Virus record (IMG/VR): IMGVR_UViG_3300042869_000672
Coordinates: 123,680 to 187,679 of that record
DNA from: a virus
Strand: one strand, 5' to 3'
DNA length: 64,000 nt
Below, piece after piece: positions 44,486-52,785 of the stretch. The notes below the pieces were generated by a model. The model had not been told where the DNA came from, did no database searches, and saw nothing but the letters and a program-made list of their open reading frames with translations. The translations under genes were made by a program, and so were the position numbers. Every line of letters starts with the position of its first letter. The stretch's first letter is position 1.

Positions 44486-45063
44486 TGCCGGATATTGACA
44501 TAGACTTTGTAGACCGCGATCAAGCATTAAAATTGTTTGAACACATCCCTGCCAGTAGACTAGACAATCAACGATTGGTCAAGCATAACACAGGTGTATA
44601 TCTACACGCTGTTCCTGTAGATGCAGTTAGTGGTCTATGTCAACTTCCCTATGAACAGGCAGAAGAAGAAAAGTATTTTAAAATAGATTTTCTCAATGTT
44701 GGAATTTATAAAGGTGTTCGTGATGAAGAACATCTAGTTTATCTAATGAATCAGGAGCCACTATGGGACTTACTTCAACAAGACGAATTTGTAAATCTGT
44801 TATTTCATTTGAACGGGCATGGAGATATAATCCGGAAGACCCTACCGACTTCCGTGGAACAATTATCTGCCGTCCTAGCTATGATCCGCCCAGCCAAACG
44901 TTATCTGATTGGGAAGCCTTGGACGACGATCATGACGGAAGTATGGACCAAGCCAGAGACTGGTGATTACTACTTTAAGAAGAGTCATGCCACTGCCTAT
45001 GCTGTTGCTATCGTTGTACAGATGAATTTAATCTGTGAACAGATTAGTTATGGATTCCAATGA
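44485..45063 (+). CDS. Miniature DnaE-like (DNA polymerase III alpha) protein
   Basis: 192 residues. M-P-D-I-D-I-D-F at 1-8 matches the catalytic P-D-x-D-x-D-F motif of bacterial polymerase III alpha; K-I-D-F-L at 66-70 matches the third catalytic Asp region (F-D-F-L); I-R-P-A-K at 134-138 resembles the R-P-G-P region; K-K-S-H-A-T-A-Y at 165-172 matches the K-S-H-A-A-A-Y fingers motif. A full DnaE has about 1,160 residues, so this is a stripped core. Whether it polymerises is unknown, since T4-like phages carry their own gp43. It is translationally coupled on both sides. Confidence 0.75.
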   Translation: MPDIDIDFVDRDQALKLFEHIPASRLDNQRLVKHNTGVYLHAVPVDAVSGLCQLPYEQAEEEKYFKIDFLNVGIYKGVRDEEHLVYLMNQEPLWDLLQQDEFVNLLFHLNGHGDIIRKTLPTSVEQLSAVLAMIRPAKRYLIGKPWTTIMTEVWTKPETGDYYFKKSHATAYAVAIVVQMNLICEQISYGFQ

Positions 45064-45620
45064 ACTTTGATGCCTTTAGCAGTGCTCAGATACAGAGCAA
45101 GATTTGGCTCGTGGATCGATTAGAGCGTACACTTGAAGAACATAGACCTATTGAGGACGGTTATCGTATATGGATTTTAGCGGGATGGTATGCCTTGGCT
45201 AATTTTTTAATCCGTACTAGAAATAAAATACCTGTGCTGGAGGTCCGTAGCTTTGACCAAGATCCCGCATGTGAACCTATAGCAGAGGCCATCAACAATC
45301 TATGGGTCTATCGAGCTTGGGAATTCAAGGCACATACCGTTGACATCAATCTGTTGGAATATAAACCAAGACCAGATGTGATTATAAATTCCAGTGTTGA
45401 GCACATGACTTCGAGTCAATGGTACGCAAATATCCCAGCGGGCACAGTGGTATGTCTACAGGCCAGCGATATGCTAGATGAGGATCATGTTAATTCTATG
45501 TCCAGTATCAAGGACCTAATGCTAAAGTACCCCATGAGCGAACAGCTCTACGATGGCATTAAAAGATTTGAATTTGAAGACAAGGCCTTTAATCGAGTAA
45601 TGATTATTGGCATCAAGTAG
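45060..45620 (+). CDS. Rossmann/methyltransferase-like protein
   Basis: 186 residues. I-W-I-L-A-G-W-Y-A is a degenerate glycine-rich strand, V-L-E-V-R-S-F-D-Q-D-P looks like the acidic strand 2 of SAM enzymes, and P-D-V-I-I-N-S-S-V-E-H-M sits at the strand 4 position. It overlaps the DnaE-like gene by 4 nt, suggesting joint function. Substrate unknown. Confidence 0.65.
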   Translation: MNFDAFSSAQIQSKIWLVDRLERTLEEHRPIEDGYRIWILAGWYALANFLIRTRNKIPVLEVRSFDQDPACEPIAEAINNLWVYRAWEFKAHTVDINLLEYKPRPDVIINSSVEHMTSSQWYANIPAGTVVCLQASDMLDEDHVNSMSSIKDLMLKYPMSEQLYDGIKRFEFEDKAFNRVMIIGIK

Positions 45621-45984
45621 CCCGTCTAACCAATGTGATTGATTTGCGCTTGATACGTTTTACAATGATATTATTAAGGCTGGTACAGGGACCAAATAAC
45701 ACCTTGACATCTTTGGTTGAAAAGTTTTTGATGGTGTATCGGAAAGCATAAATTTCTTTAAGTAAAAATATATTAATAGGAATCTGTCTATTTGATTCCC
45801 ACCACCAAACTTCTCCTAGTTCTAAGAATTTTGCTTTTTCTTCTTCAGTTTTGATGTGTGCATAGTCATACATGCTGGTGATAGCAGAATCTTGGTTGAT
45901 TATGATACCCACATATTCCTGATCAACGTGGGTTACAACACTGATAAAAGGAAAGTTTTCTTGTAAGTTATGTGTGATTCTCAT
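45613..45984 (-). CDS. Conserved hypothetical protein
   Basis: 123 residues. V-V-T-H-V-D-Q-E-Y-V-G-I-I-I-N-Q-D, an acidic helix with E-E-E-K-A-K-F-L-E-L-G, then E-V-W-W-W-E-S and a basic C terminus. It is a single minus-strand gene between two plus-strand runs, overlapping the preceding gene tail by 8 nt. The pattern looks like a small phage-specific protein; function unknown. Confidence 0.65.
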   Translation of the reverse strand: MRITHNLQENFPFISVVTHVDQEYVGIIINQDSAITSMYDYAHIKTEEEKAKFLELGEVWWWESNRQIPINIFLLKEIYAFRYTIKNFSTKDVKVLFGPCTSLNNIIVKRIKRKSITLVRRAT

Positions 45985-45985
45985 A

Positions 45986-45993
45986 GATAAATA
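45986..45993 (+). promoter_or_regulatory. Late promoter for baseplate-like gene
   Basis: GATAAATA with a 20-nt leader that contains AAAGG before the ATG at 46014. Confidence 0.62.
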
Positions 45994-46013
45994 GTGTAAA
46001 GGTCCGCTAGTGT

Positions 46014-46826
46014 ATGCAACTTATTTCAGTTTATTTATATCCAAACAAGATAGACGTATTTACAAATACGTTAGCCGCCTGGCAAACAGAGAGGTATCGT
46101 AGAGTGTATAATCGCAACTTAAAAATCCATCGAGGTGTCGATAACAGAATAGACCTGCAGGTGCGTAATTCTGACCAGAAGGCCCAAGACATAACAGGAT
46201 CATATCTAGTTTTCAATCTAGTGAATAGAGAATCTAAAGAACTCATACTGCAAAAGGATTGTGTAATTCAGAGTGCGTCGAGCGGCAAGGCATATGTTAT
46301 TTTATACAATTCGGAATTGAGAGACATCGAACCTGGCTTTTATCAATACTCTGTAAACACCGAGACACGAACGCTTGATGGTGATGCACATGTGACCACG
46401 GCTAAAAACTCCTTGTATATAGATAGTCAGTATGGCGCATTTAGCCCCATAGAAATCACTGGGGATGTATTCGGAGAACCAGTTGATAGTCTAGTAATAA
46501 AAGAATTTAAAAATTATCAACCTTACGACCCCGGCACATCATTATACTATATCAGTGGTATTATTGATGCACAACCCCAGTACGGTACTCCGCAGAGTCT
46601 GCATACATTCCAAATCAACATGTCCAATTACATTGGCGATATCATCATTCAGGGCAGTCAAAGTGCAGGCGGAAATCCTGAACGCTGGGTTGATCTAGAA
46701 ACTATAAGTGCCATGCAGGATCCTGTTCTTTATCAAAACATCACTGGCAAATTCAATTGGTTTAGAATCAAATATATTCCGGATTTATCAAACACAGGAA
46801 AAGTTGACAGCGTACTATATAGATAG
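46014..46826 (+). CDS. Baseplate/tail structural protein
   Basis: 270 residues, beta-rich, with V-Y-N-R-N-L-K-I-H-R-G-V-D-N and a L-V-F-N-L-V-N segment resembling the N-terminal domain of upper baseplate or fibre-attachment proteins of cyanophages, and a C-terminal beta-sandwich-like half ending with W-F-R-I-K-Y. Late promoter upstream. It stands apart from the tail cluster, next to primase. Specific T4 counterpart not identified. Confidence 0.65.
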   Translation: MQLISVYLYPNKIDVFTNTLAAWQTERYRRVYNRNLKIHRGVDNRIDLQVRNSDQKAQDITGSYLVFNLVNRESKELILQKDCVIQSASSGKAYVILYNSELRDIEPGFYQYSVNTETRTLDGDAHVTTAKNSLYIDSQYGAFSPIEITGDVFGEPVDSLVIKEFKNYQPYDPGTSLYYISGIIDAQPQYGTPQSLHTFQINMSNYIGDIIIQGSQSAGGNPERWVDLETISAMQDPVLYQNITGKFNWFRIKYIPDLSNTGKVDSVLYR

Positions 46827-46832
46827 TATACT
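46804..46832 (+). promoter_or_regulatory. Sigma70 promoter of primase, -10 box 6 nt from ATG
   Basis: TTGACA, 17-nt spacer, TATACT, then six bases to the ATG at 46839. Most of it lies in the last codons of the upstream gene. Confidence 0.8.
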
Positions 46833-46838
46833 GTATGT

Positions 46839-47861
46839 ATGACTCTTGTTCTTGATAAGTTTAGAACTCTCCTTCCTTCAAAATTAAAGACCAGTCCCAG
46901 CGGCTGGATTAGTTTCAATGCTCCTTGCTGTCAGCATAGAGGTCATGCACACGACACTAGAAAGCGTGGCGGTATTATTATTACAGACAGTGTTGTCTAT
47001 AATTGTTTCAATTGCAAATATTCTACAGGTTGGAAACCCGGCTCCCCAATCACTGCTAAATTTAAAAGTCTTTGTCAATGGTTAGGCGCCAATGACGACG
47101 ATATCAAGCAGTTGATATTTGAAGCGATGAAAACCGAATCTACAGAATATCAACCAGAAGCATTTGTAGAAAAACCCACATTCACAGAAAAGCCCTTGCC
47201 CGAAGGTGCATTACCTTTAATTGAATGGTTGGATTCTCAATTGACTGATGTTCAAGAACAACAGTTGATCAAGGCGGTAGAATATGTGGTAGGTAGAGGC
47301 TACGATCCGTTGAGCGATCACTTCTTCTGGAGTCCAGAAGCAGGCTATGCAGATCGTGTCATCATTGCTTTCAAATATCTTGGAAAAATTGTAGGCAACA
47401 CAGCACGTAAAGTCACAGACGGAAAGCCCAAGTATTTGTCCGATCAACATCCATTCTTTGTGTTCAACGTTGACGAACAATGTGAGGCACATAGATATCT
47501 GTTTGTGGTAGAAGGCCCATTTGACGCTATCAGCGTCGGCGGGGTGGCCTTGCTCACTAATGAAATCTCCGACCAACAGGCTCGGATAATTAACAGTATA
47601 GGCAAAGAAGTGATTGTGATCCCAGATCAAGATAAAGCAGGCACGTTTCTAATAGATCAAGCTAAAGAACTAGGTTGGTCAATTGCATTTCCAACTTGGG
47701 ATGACTCTGTGAAAGATTGTGCAGACGCTGTGAAAAAATATGGCAAACTATTTGTTGTTGTTGATGCTATAAAAACAGCAACGGCAAATCCTGCAAAGAT
47801 TGAAATTGAAAAAAGAAAGATGCTAAACAAGATAGCAGTATTGGAGAATCAAAATGATTAA
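46839..47861 (+). CDS. 61: DNA primase gp61
   Basis: 340 residues (T4 gp61 is 342). N-terminal zinc site uses C30, C31, H33, H36 or H38 and C56/C59; the TOPRIM core has V-V-E-G-P-F-D-A-I and V-I-P-D-Q-D-K-A-G. It makes RNA primers for lagging-strand synthesis with the gp41 helicase encoded at 49531. No Shine-Dalgarno site: a leaderless transcript is predicted from the promoter spacing. Confidence 0.93.
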   Translation: MTLVLDKFRTLLPSKLKTSPSGWISFNAPCCQHRGHAHDTRKRGGIIITDSVVYNCFNCKYSTGWKPGSPITAKFKSLCQWLGANDDDIKQLIFEAMKTESTEYQPEAFVEKPTFTEKPLPEGALPLIEWLDSQLTDVQEQQLIKAVEYVVGRGYDPLSDHFFWSPEAGYADRVIIAFKYLGKIVGNTARKVTDGKPKYLSDQHPFFVFNVDEQCEAHRYLFVVEGPFDAISVGGVALLTNEISDQQARIINSIGKEVIVIPDQDKAGTFLIDQAKELGWSIAFPTWDDSVKDCADAVKKYGKLFVVVDAIKTATANPAKIEIEKRKMLNKIAVLENQND

Positions 47862-47970
47862 AAAAATATTAGATTTTATTTTATATCCGTGGCACAAGTA
47901 TCAAGAACGCAAGGCATGGAAAAAACGTTTAGAAGAATTGCGTAAACGTGATCCATTTATCTACAAATGA
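47854..47970 (+). CDS. 38-residue basic peptide
   Basis: Encodes a short peptide with a hydrophobic start (I-K-K-I-L-D-F-I-L-Y-P-W-H-K) and a basic helix (R-K-A-W-K-K-R-L-E-E-L-R-K-R) ending D-P-F-I-Y-K. It overlaps the primase end by 8 nt and the next start by 4 nt (ATGA). Marine T4-like phages carry similar peptides after the primase gene. Perhaps a membrane- or DNA-associated helix. Confidence 0.7.
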   Translation: MIKKILDFILYPWHKYQERKAWKKRLEELRKRDPFIYK

Positions 47971-48908
47971 TCATGTGGGGGGTAAATGCCCTTAATCATG
48001 GAAGTAGTCTTGCTGTATTCAAGGACGGCAGTCTGTGGTCCAATCAAGTGGGTTCTTCGGATGAATTAGACAGCAAAATAATTACCGATGCCCTGCATCT
48101 TGGAGCACCAGATCGTATCTTTTGGTACGAACGACCCTGGATAAAGAAAGCAAGACAGGCATACGCAGGACAGTGGCATCGTGCCTTAGATATGAAGGTA
48201 CTTCCACGTAGATATATGAAAGCGCAACATTATGCTCCGATCACTTATACACCGCATCATGGTAGTCATGCAGCCGCAGGCTACTATACCAGTCCTTTTA
48301 ATCATTGTGCTATTGTGGTACTCGACGCCATAGGTGAATTTGAATGTGCTACCATATGGGAAGGCCTACACGGAGAAATGCGCAAAGTGTGGAGCAGAAG
48401 TTATCCTAATAGTCTAGGGCTATTCTATAGCGCATTTACTAACTTGTTAGGAATGACTCCAATACAAGACGAATATCTATTGCAACAAATGGCTAAGAAG
48501 GGCGACCCACATCGTTATAAACATGATGTTCACAAATACATGAGCGGACTATTAATCTCTGGTAAGAACATGCACAAGGGCATCCTCGATTGGCCGCATG
48601 ACATTGGAAATGAACAAGACCGTTACGATATTGCTGCCGCAGTTCAACGAGTGTTTGAAGATCAAATCCGTATGGTTATGCTAGAAGCTAAGAAATTAGT
48701 CAACACTGACTGTCTAGTTTATATGGGCGGTTGTGCTATGAATTCAGATGCTAATAAACGATTTGTGGAACCTGCATTTAAGTACAGGTGGAGTTTACCT
48801 AATCCAGGAGATCCATCTAGTTCTATCGGAGCAGTCTTGTATCACACTAAACAACGAGAGTGGAAATACAACTTTGGTGTTGCAAAGCACCTAGCAATTA
48901 GTGTATAA
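47967..48908 (+). CDS. Carbamoyltransferase (NodU/CmcH-like), N-terminal half
   Basis: 313 residues with H-G-S-S-L-A-V-F, H-H-G-S-H-A-A-A-G-Y-Y and V-V-L-D-A-I-G-E-F, the metal and nucleotide sites of the Kae1-like domain of O-carbamoyltransferases, and a late G-G-C-A-M-N-S. Full enzymes have about 550-600 residues with a second domain, which is absent. Carbamoyl-adenylate chemistry in sugar or nucleotide modification is possible. It sits between primase and helicase. Confidence 0.82.
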   Translation: MIMWGVNALNHGSSLAVFKDGSLWSNQVGSSDELDSKIITDALHLGAPDRIFWYERPWIKKARQAYAGQWHRALDMKVLPRRYMKAQHYAPITYTPHHGSHAAAGYYTSPFNHCAIVVLDAIGEFECATIWEGLHGEMRKVWSRSYPNSLGLFYSAFTNLLGMTPIQDEYLLQQMAKKGDPHRYKHDVHKYMSGLLISGKNMHKGILDWPHDIGNEQDRYDIAAAVQRVFEDQIRMVMLEAKKLVNTDCLVYMGGCAMNSDANKRFVEPAFKYRWSLPNPGDPSSSIGAVLYHTKQREWKYNFGVAKHLAISV

Positions 48909-48916
48909 TAAAATAT

Positions 48917-49534
48917 ATGTTTTATTATAATAAGAAATATCAAACAGGTGATCAATGGCTAATTGATACAGAATATACCAAGTATCAAGACCTATTGCCA
49001 CTGGTTGAATCAAATCCCAATACTGAATACAGCAACGAAACTGTGGCGTTTAATGCTAGACAGTACCCATTGTGGAGTGATCCTGTGGTTGCACAGACAG
49101 TGAGACACAAACAATTTCTTGATAACTATGTTCAACACCCCGCTTGGGAAGAAGCAACACATGGTATATTCGAATGGACCAAGCGACGATTAAAAAGAAA
49201 TAAAATTGACCTAAATTTTGTGCCAACTATTTCATGGAGCATGGAATATGCCGCAGGCGGCTGGCAAAGCATGCATACACACGACAACGATTGTGTTACA
49301 CAGATATTCTATTTAGATGGAGAAATAAACCAAGACCCAAATGTTAGTGCAAAAGAAAATGCATGGGGGTCTATGTATGCTTTTTTAACTAAAGGCGATA
49401 AACCATTATACAAATCATTTAGCAGTTGGGCAGGCCGTTGCATAATACTTCGTGGCGATATTTTCCACGGTGTTTATCCTATAAAAACATTGCCACGCAG
49501 AACAATTATTATGGATTATAAAGTGATACGATGA
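48917..49534 (+). CDS. 2OG-Fe(II) oxygenase-like protein
   Basis: 205 residues. The region around residues 119-125 (M-H-T-H-D-N-D) and the later I-F-H-G-V-Y-P with R-R-T-I-I-M-D-Y fit the HxD...H...R iron and 2-oxoglutarate layout of the putative oxygenase family common in T4-like phages. The substrate is unknown. A weak -10 TATAAT at 48904 lies just upstream, and it overlaps gp41 by 4 nt. Confidence 0.75.
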   Translation: MFYYNKKYQTGDQWLIDTEYTKYQDLLPLVESNPNTEYSNETVAFNARQYPLWSDPVVAQTVRHKQFLDNYVQHPAWEEATHGIFEWTKRRLKRNKIDLNFVPTISWSMEYAAGGWQSMHTHDNDCVTQIFYLDGEINQDPNVSAKENAWGSMYAFLTKGDKPLYKSFSSWAGRCIILRGDIFHGVYPIKTLPRRTIIMDYKVIR

Positions 49535-50967
49535 TAAAGACCTACGACTACGAAGTACAAAAATTATATCTTGAACTCATGCTGGCAGATGCCGAAGTAT
49601 TTGTGCGCTGCCAAGGTATATTTGATCATTCATTGTTTGACCGAAAACTACAGGATGCAGCAGAATTTATTCATGAATATGCCAAGGGCTATAATGTACT
49701 GCCAGACTATGAAATGGTCAATGCATCGTGCCGCACTGATATGAAACGTCCAGAAGATCTTAAAGAAGGTCACATGGACTGGTTCATGGATGAGTTTGAG
49801 AAGTTTACTCAACACAAGGCTCTTGAACGTGCAATTATACAATCAGCTGATCTATTAGAAAAACATGACTATGGTGCAGTGGAAGTATTAATTAAAGAAG
49901 CTGTACAGATTGGACTTGCCCGAGATATGGGCACAGACTACTTTGCTGATCCTCGTGGCCGATTGATGGGCATCAAAGACAAGAATGGACAGGTGAGCAC
50001 AGGTTGGCCCTGTATGGATCGTAAGTTATTTGGTGGATTTAATCGTGGTGAACTAAACATCTTTGCCGGTGGATCCGGCGCAGGTAAAAGTTTGTTCTTG
50101 GCTAACTTGGGTGTGAACTGGGCATTGATGGGTCTTAATGTGGTCTATCTAACTCTTGAACTTTCAGAAGCACTGGTCAGTATGCGTATTGATGCAATGA
50201 TAACAGGAACATCAACTAAAGACATTTTTAAAGATCTAGATGATGTTGAAATGAAAGTTAAAATGATCGGCAAGAAGTCGGGCATGCTACAGATAAAATA
50301 CATGCCCTCAGGCAAGACTGCCAACGACATTCGTGCATACCTGAAAGAATATGAAATTAAAGTAGGCAAAAAAGTAGACGTACTGTTAGTTGACTACTTA
50401 GACTTGTTAATGCCTGTAAGTAAAAAGATCAGCCCGGCTGACTTATTCATCAAAGACAAGTATGTGTCAGAAGAACTTCGTAATCTAGCAGTGGAGAAGA
50501 ACTGTGTGTTCGTTACTGCGGCACAGTTAAATCGTGGTGCTGTAGAAGAAGTTGAATTTGATCACAGTCACATCTCGGGTGGTTTGAGCAAGATTCAAAC
50601 GGCAGATAATGTGTTTGGTATCTTTACCAGTCGAGCTATGCGTGAACGTGGTCGCTATCAATTGCAGTTGATGAAGACACGGTCAAGTAGTGGGGTAGGC
50701 ATGAAGATTGATCTAGAGTTCAATCTAGAAAGTTTAAGAATCAGTGACCTACCCGAGGACGAACAAGAAAATAACGGTGCAACAAGCAGAGGTAGTTCTA
50801 GTATAATTGAGTCAATCAAGGCTCGTAGTACTATTCAAGGACGCATCGATGAAGATGGTGTTATACAAGATCCAACTCAAGGTGTTGGTCTAGGCAAGGT
50901 TCGTGCCAATGTTGAATCAAGTAAGATGCGTGAGATTTTAAACAAGCAGTTTGGCGATGAAGACTAA
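49531..50967 (+). CDS. 41: Replicative DnaB-like helicase gp41
   Basis: 478 residues (T4 gp41 is 475). N-terminal helical domain, then the RecA-like core with Walker A G-G-S-G-A-G-K-S, L-T-L-E-L-S-E and L-L-V-D-Y-L-D, and an H4-like segment with T-A-A-Q-L-N-R. It unwinds DNA at the fork with gp61. It overlaps both neighbours. Confidence 0.95.
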   Translation: MIKTYDYEVQKLYLELMLADAEVFVRCQGIFDHSLFDRKLQDAAEFIHEYAKGYNVLPDYEMVNASCRTDMKRPEDLKEGHMDWFMDEFEKFTQHKALERAIIQSADLLEKHDYGAVEVLIKEAVQIGLARDMGTDYFADPRGRLMGIKDKNGQVSTGWPCMDRKLFGGFNRGELNIFAGGSGAGKSLFLANLGVNWALMGLNVVYLTLELSEALVSMRIDAMITGTSTKDIFKDLDDVEMKVKMIGKKSGMLQIKYMPSGKTANDIRAYLKEYEIKVGKKVDVLLVDYLDLLMPVSKKISPADLFIKDKYVSEELRNLAVEKNCVFVTAAQLNRGAVEEVEFDHSHISGGLSKIQTADNVFGIFTSRAMRERGRYQLQLMKTRSSSGVGMKIDLEFNLESLRISDLPEDEQENNGATSRGSSSIIESIKARSTIQGRIDEDGVIQDPTQGVGLGKVRANVESSKMREILNKQFGDED

Positions 50968-51193
50968 AAAAGTAGAGTTGTATAAATGGTTAGATAGCGA
51001 GGGCGAAAACATTGAAATTGATTGGCCCAAAGTGCATAAAACGCTAGGATTAGATCATACCAATTGGTTGTTAACGCAACCTGAAGATCAATGTCAAATA
51101 GTATTAGAAAAAAACGACATGTATTGTCGTTTAGTAGCAGAATTCTACAACGATCATGTACTAACACATTATCATTTAATGTGGGCTAAATAG
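50957..51193 (+). CDS. Small conserved protein after gp41
   Basis: 78 residues from the ATG inside the gp41 end (an in-frame TTG lies 6 nt earlier). Trp-rich (Y-K-W-L-D, I-D-W-P, N-W-L-L, H-L-M-W) and acidic. It is co-translated with gp41 and is likely a replication accessory or conserved unknown. Confidence 0.68.
   Translation: MKTKKVELYKWLDSEGENIEIDWPKVHKTLGLDHTNWLLTQPEDQCQIVLEKNDMYCRLVAEFYNDHVLTHYHLMWAK
51185..51192 (+). promoter_or_regulatory. Late promoter, 4 nt from ATG
   Basis: GCTAAATA overlaps the stop of the preceding gene; GTAG then ATG at 51197, without a ribosome-binding site. Confidence 0.65.
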
Positions 51194-51196
51194 TAG

Positions 51197-51907
51197 ATGC
51201 GTCTAAGAGAATTACACGAACGATCAGATATAATCACAGTTAATCGCCGTCTCAATCCCAAGATATGGAACGGTGATGCACTCGACCCAGCGGTGGCACA
51301 AAAACTCAAAGAAATTGCCGATGCATTTCAAGAGTTTATCGGCATTGATCTTGATGTAGTAGATTATACAATTACAGGATCAAATGCCAACTATACCTGG
51401 ACCGAGCATTCAGACCTAGATCTGCATCTTATTGTTCAAGGTGAAGTAGATGATGCTGCTAGAGAACTATTCAATGCCAAAAAGGCACTCTGGGGCGAAC
51501 AACACAATATCACCATCAAAGGTCTTCCTGTTGAATGTTATGTTCAGGGCAAAGAAGAAGAACACCACAGTACCGGAGTGTATAGCATAGCTGACAATCA
51601 ATGGCTGGTCGAACCAAAGAAAATAAAACCAGAAGTAGATGACAGTGCTGTGGAAGCTAAAAAAGATTCAGTCATCCACGACATTGAAACTGCTCTATTA
51701 AGTAAAGATCTCAACCGCTTGAGACTAGTAAAAGAAAAGATCACTAAAATGCGTCAGGCAGGACTGGAACGTGCGGGCGAGTGGTCAGTAGAAAACCTAG
51801 TTTTCAAAATACTTCGAAACCTAGGTCTTATTGATGAAATTACAGATAAAATTCGCGAACTAGAAGATCAAGAGCTGAGTCTAGAACAGGCCCAGTCTTT
51901 AGATTAA
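51197..51907 (+). CDS. Nucleotidyltransferase-like protein with targeting-like N terminus
   Basis: 236 residues. The pol-beta-type signature is complete: G61-S62 in T-I-T-G-S-N, then D73-x-D75 in S-D-L-D-L-H-L. The C-terminal 80 residues are helical (K-D-L-N-R-L-R-L-V-K-E-K-I). The N terminus M-R-L-R-E-L-H-E resembles short capsid-targeting leaders of T4-like internal proteins. With a late promoter this suggests a virion-packaged enzyme that could modify a nucleotide, RNA or protein on entry. Substrate unknown. Confidence 0.75.
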   Translation: MRLRELHERSDIITVNRRLNPKIWNGDALDPAVAQKLKEIADAFQEFIGIDLDVVDYTITGSNANYTWTEHSDLDLHLIVQGEVDDAARELFNAKKALWGEQHNITIKGLPVECYVQGKEEEHHSTGVYSIADNQWLVEPKKIKPEVDDSAVEAKKDSVIHDIETALLSKDLNRLRLVKEKITKMRQAGLERAGEWSVENLVFKILRNLGLIDEITDKIRELEDQELSLEQAQSLD

Positions 51908-52038
51908 TCGATCTTATAACAGTCGTAGACATCCCAAGCGTATATAGAGTAAACTGAAAATCTCACAGCTTGCTCTAGTGTTGAGAATGTTTTAGATCTC
52001 AACTGCCCTGTGGCCAAATAGTATTTGAGTCGCCACAT
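51904..52038 (-). CDS. 44-residue small protein
   Basis: M-W-R-L-K-Y-Y-L at the start, T-F-S-T-L-E-Q-A-V in the middle and W-D-V-Y-D-C-Y-K-I-D at the end. The start overlaps the stop of the BAX-inhibitor gene (TAATG), so it is translationally coupled to it; its stop overlaps the convergent gene end. It is aromatic-rich and likely real. Confidence 0.65.
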   Translation of the reverse strand: MWRLKYYLATGQLRSKTFSTLEQAVRFSVYSIYAWDVYDCYKID

Positions 52039-52733
52039 TAATCTTTCTTAATGCCAAACAACTGTAGTAGGTTGATAAACAGATTGATAAAGTCCATGTA
52101 GAGAGTTAATGCGCCCATAACTTCTTCACGACCTGTATCGCCATCTACTGAAACCATTTCACGAATCTTCTGTGTGTCGTAGGCAGTTAGACCCAGAAAC
52201 ACAATGATAGCAATAGCTGAGATCACCATCTGCATCACTGTTGAACCAATAAAGATATTGATTATACTTGCAATGATGATAGCAATCAATCCCACAAACA
52301 TGAACTTGCCCATGCTGTCAAGACTCTGTTTGGTAAAGTAGCCATAACCACTCATTACAGCAAACAGTATACCTGCTGACATAAATGCCGATACAATTGA
52401 TCCCATGGTGAACACCGCAAAGATTGTGGCAAAGCTCAAACCCATTAGAGCCGCAAACGCATATAAAAATAGTTGTAGTTGCCCTTTATTAAAATGCTGG
52501 GCAGCAAAAGCAAATGCCAGGATGACTACCAAGGGTGAAAAAATCACAATCCATTTCATTGCACCCGTAAAAAAGAACTGCAACAATTCTGGGCTAGAGC
52601 CCACAAAGTAACTCACAATCATGCTTACAATAACAGCAAGACTCATATGTCCGTAGACACGGCCCATTGCTGAGTTTACTTCTTCTGCTGAGCGGTAGTC
52701 TGTGATACCACCTGTATAATTTGTTCCAAACAT
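52038..52733 (-). CDS. BAX inhibitor-1 family (YetJ/YccA-like) membrane protein
   Basis: 231 residues with about seven hydrophobic segments and the family C-terminal pattern L-T-A-Y-D-T-Q-K-I-R-E-M. Bacterial members are calcium-leak channels or modulators of the FtsH protease. AGGAGG precedes the ATG and a TTGACA-N17-TATACT promoter lies upstream. T4 itself lacks this gene, so it is a host-derived accessory gene that may act on membrane integrity or protease control during infection. Confidence 0.9.
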   Translation of the reverse strand: MFGTNYTGGITDYRSAEEVNSAMGRVYGHMSLAVIVSMIVSYFVGSSPELLQFFFTGAMKWIVIFSPLVVILAFAFAAQHFNKGQLQLFLYAFAALMGLSFATIFAVFTMGSIVSAFMSAGILFAVMSGYGYFTKQSLDSMGKFMFVGLIAIIIASIINIFIGSTVMQMVISAIAIIVFLGLTAYDTQKIREMVSVDGDTGREEVMGALTLYMDFINLFINLLQLFGIKKD

Positions 52734-52756
52734 AAAAATCCTCCTAGGTATAGTAC

Positions 52757-52785
52757 AGTATACACTATTATTATTTATTTGTCAA
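52757..52785 (-). promoter_or_regulatory. Sigma70 promoter with embedded late element
   Basis: TTGACA, 17-nt spacer, TATACT on the minus strand. The spacer contains AATAAATA, so early and late reading are both possible. Confidence 0.75.
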
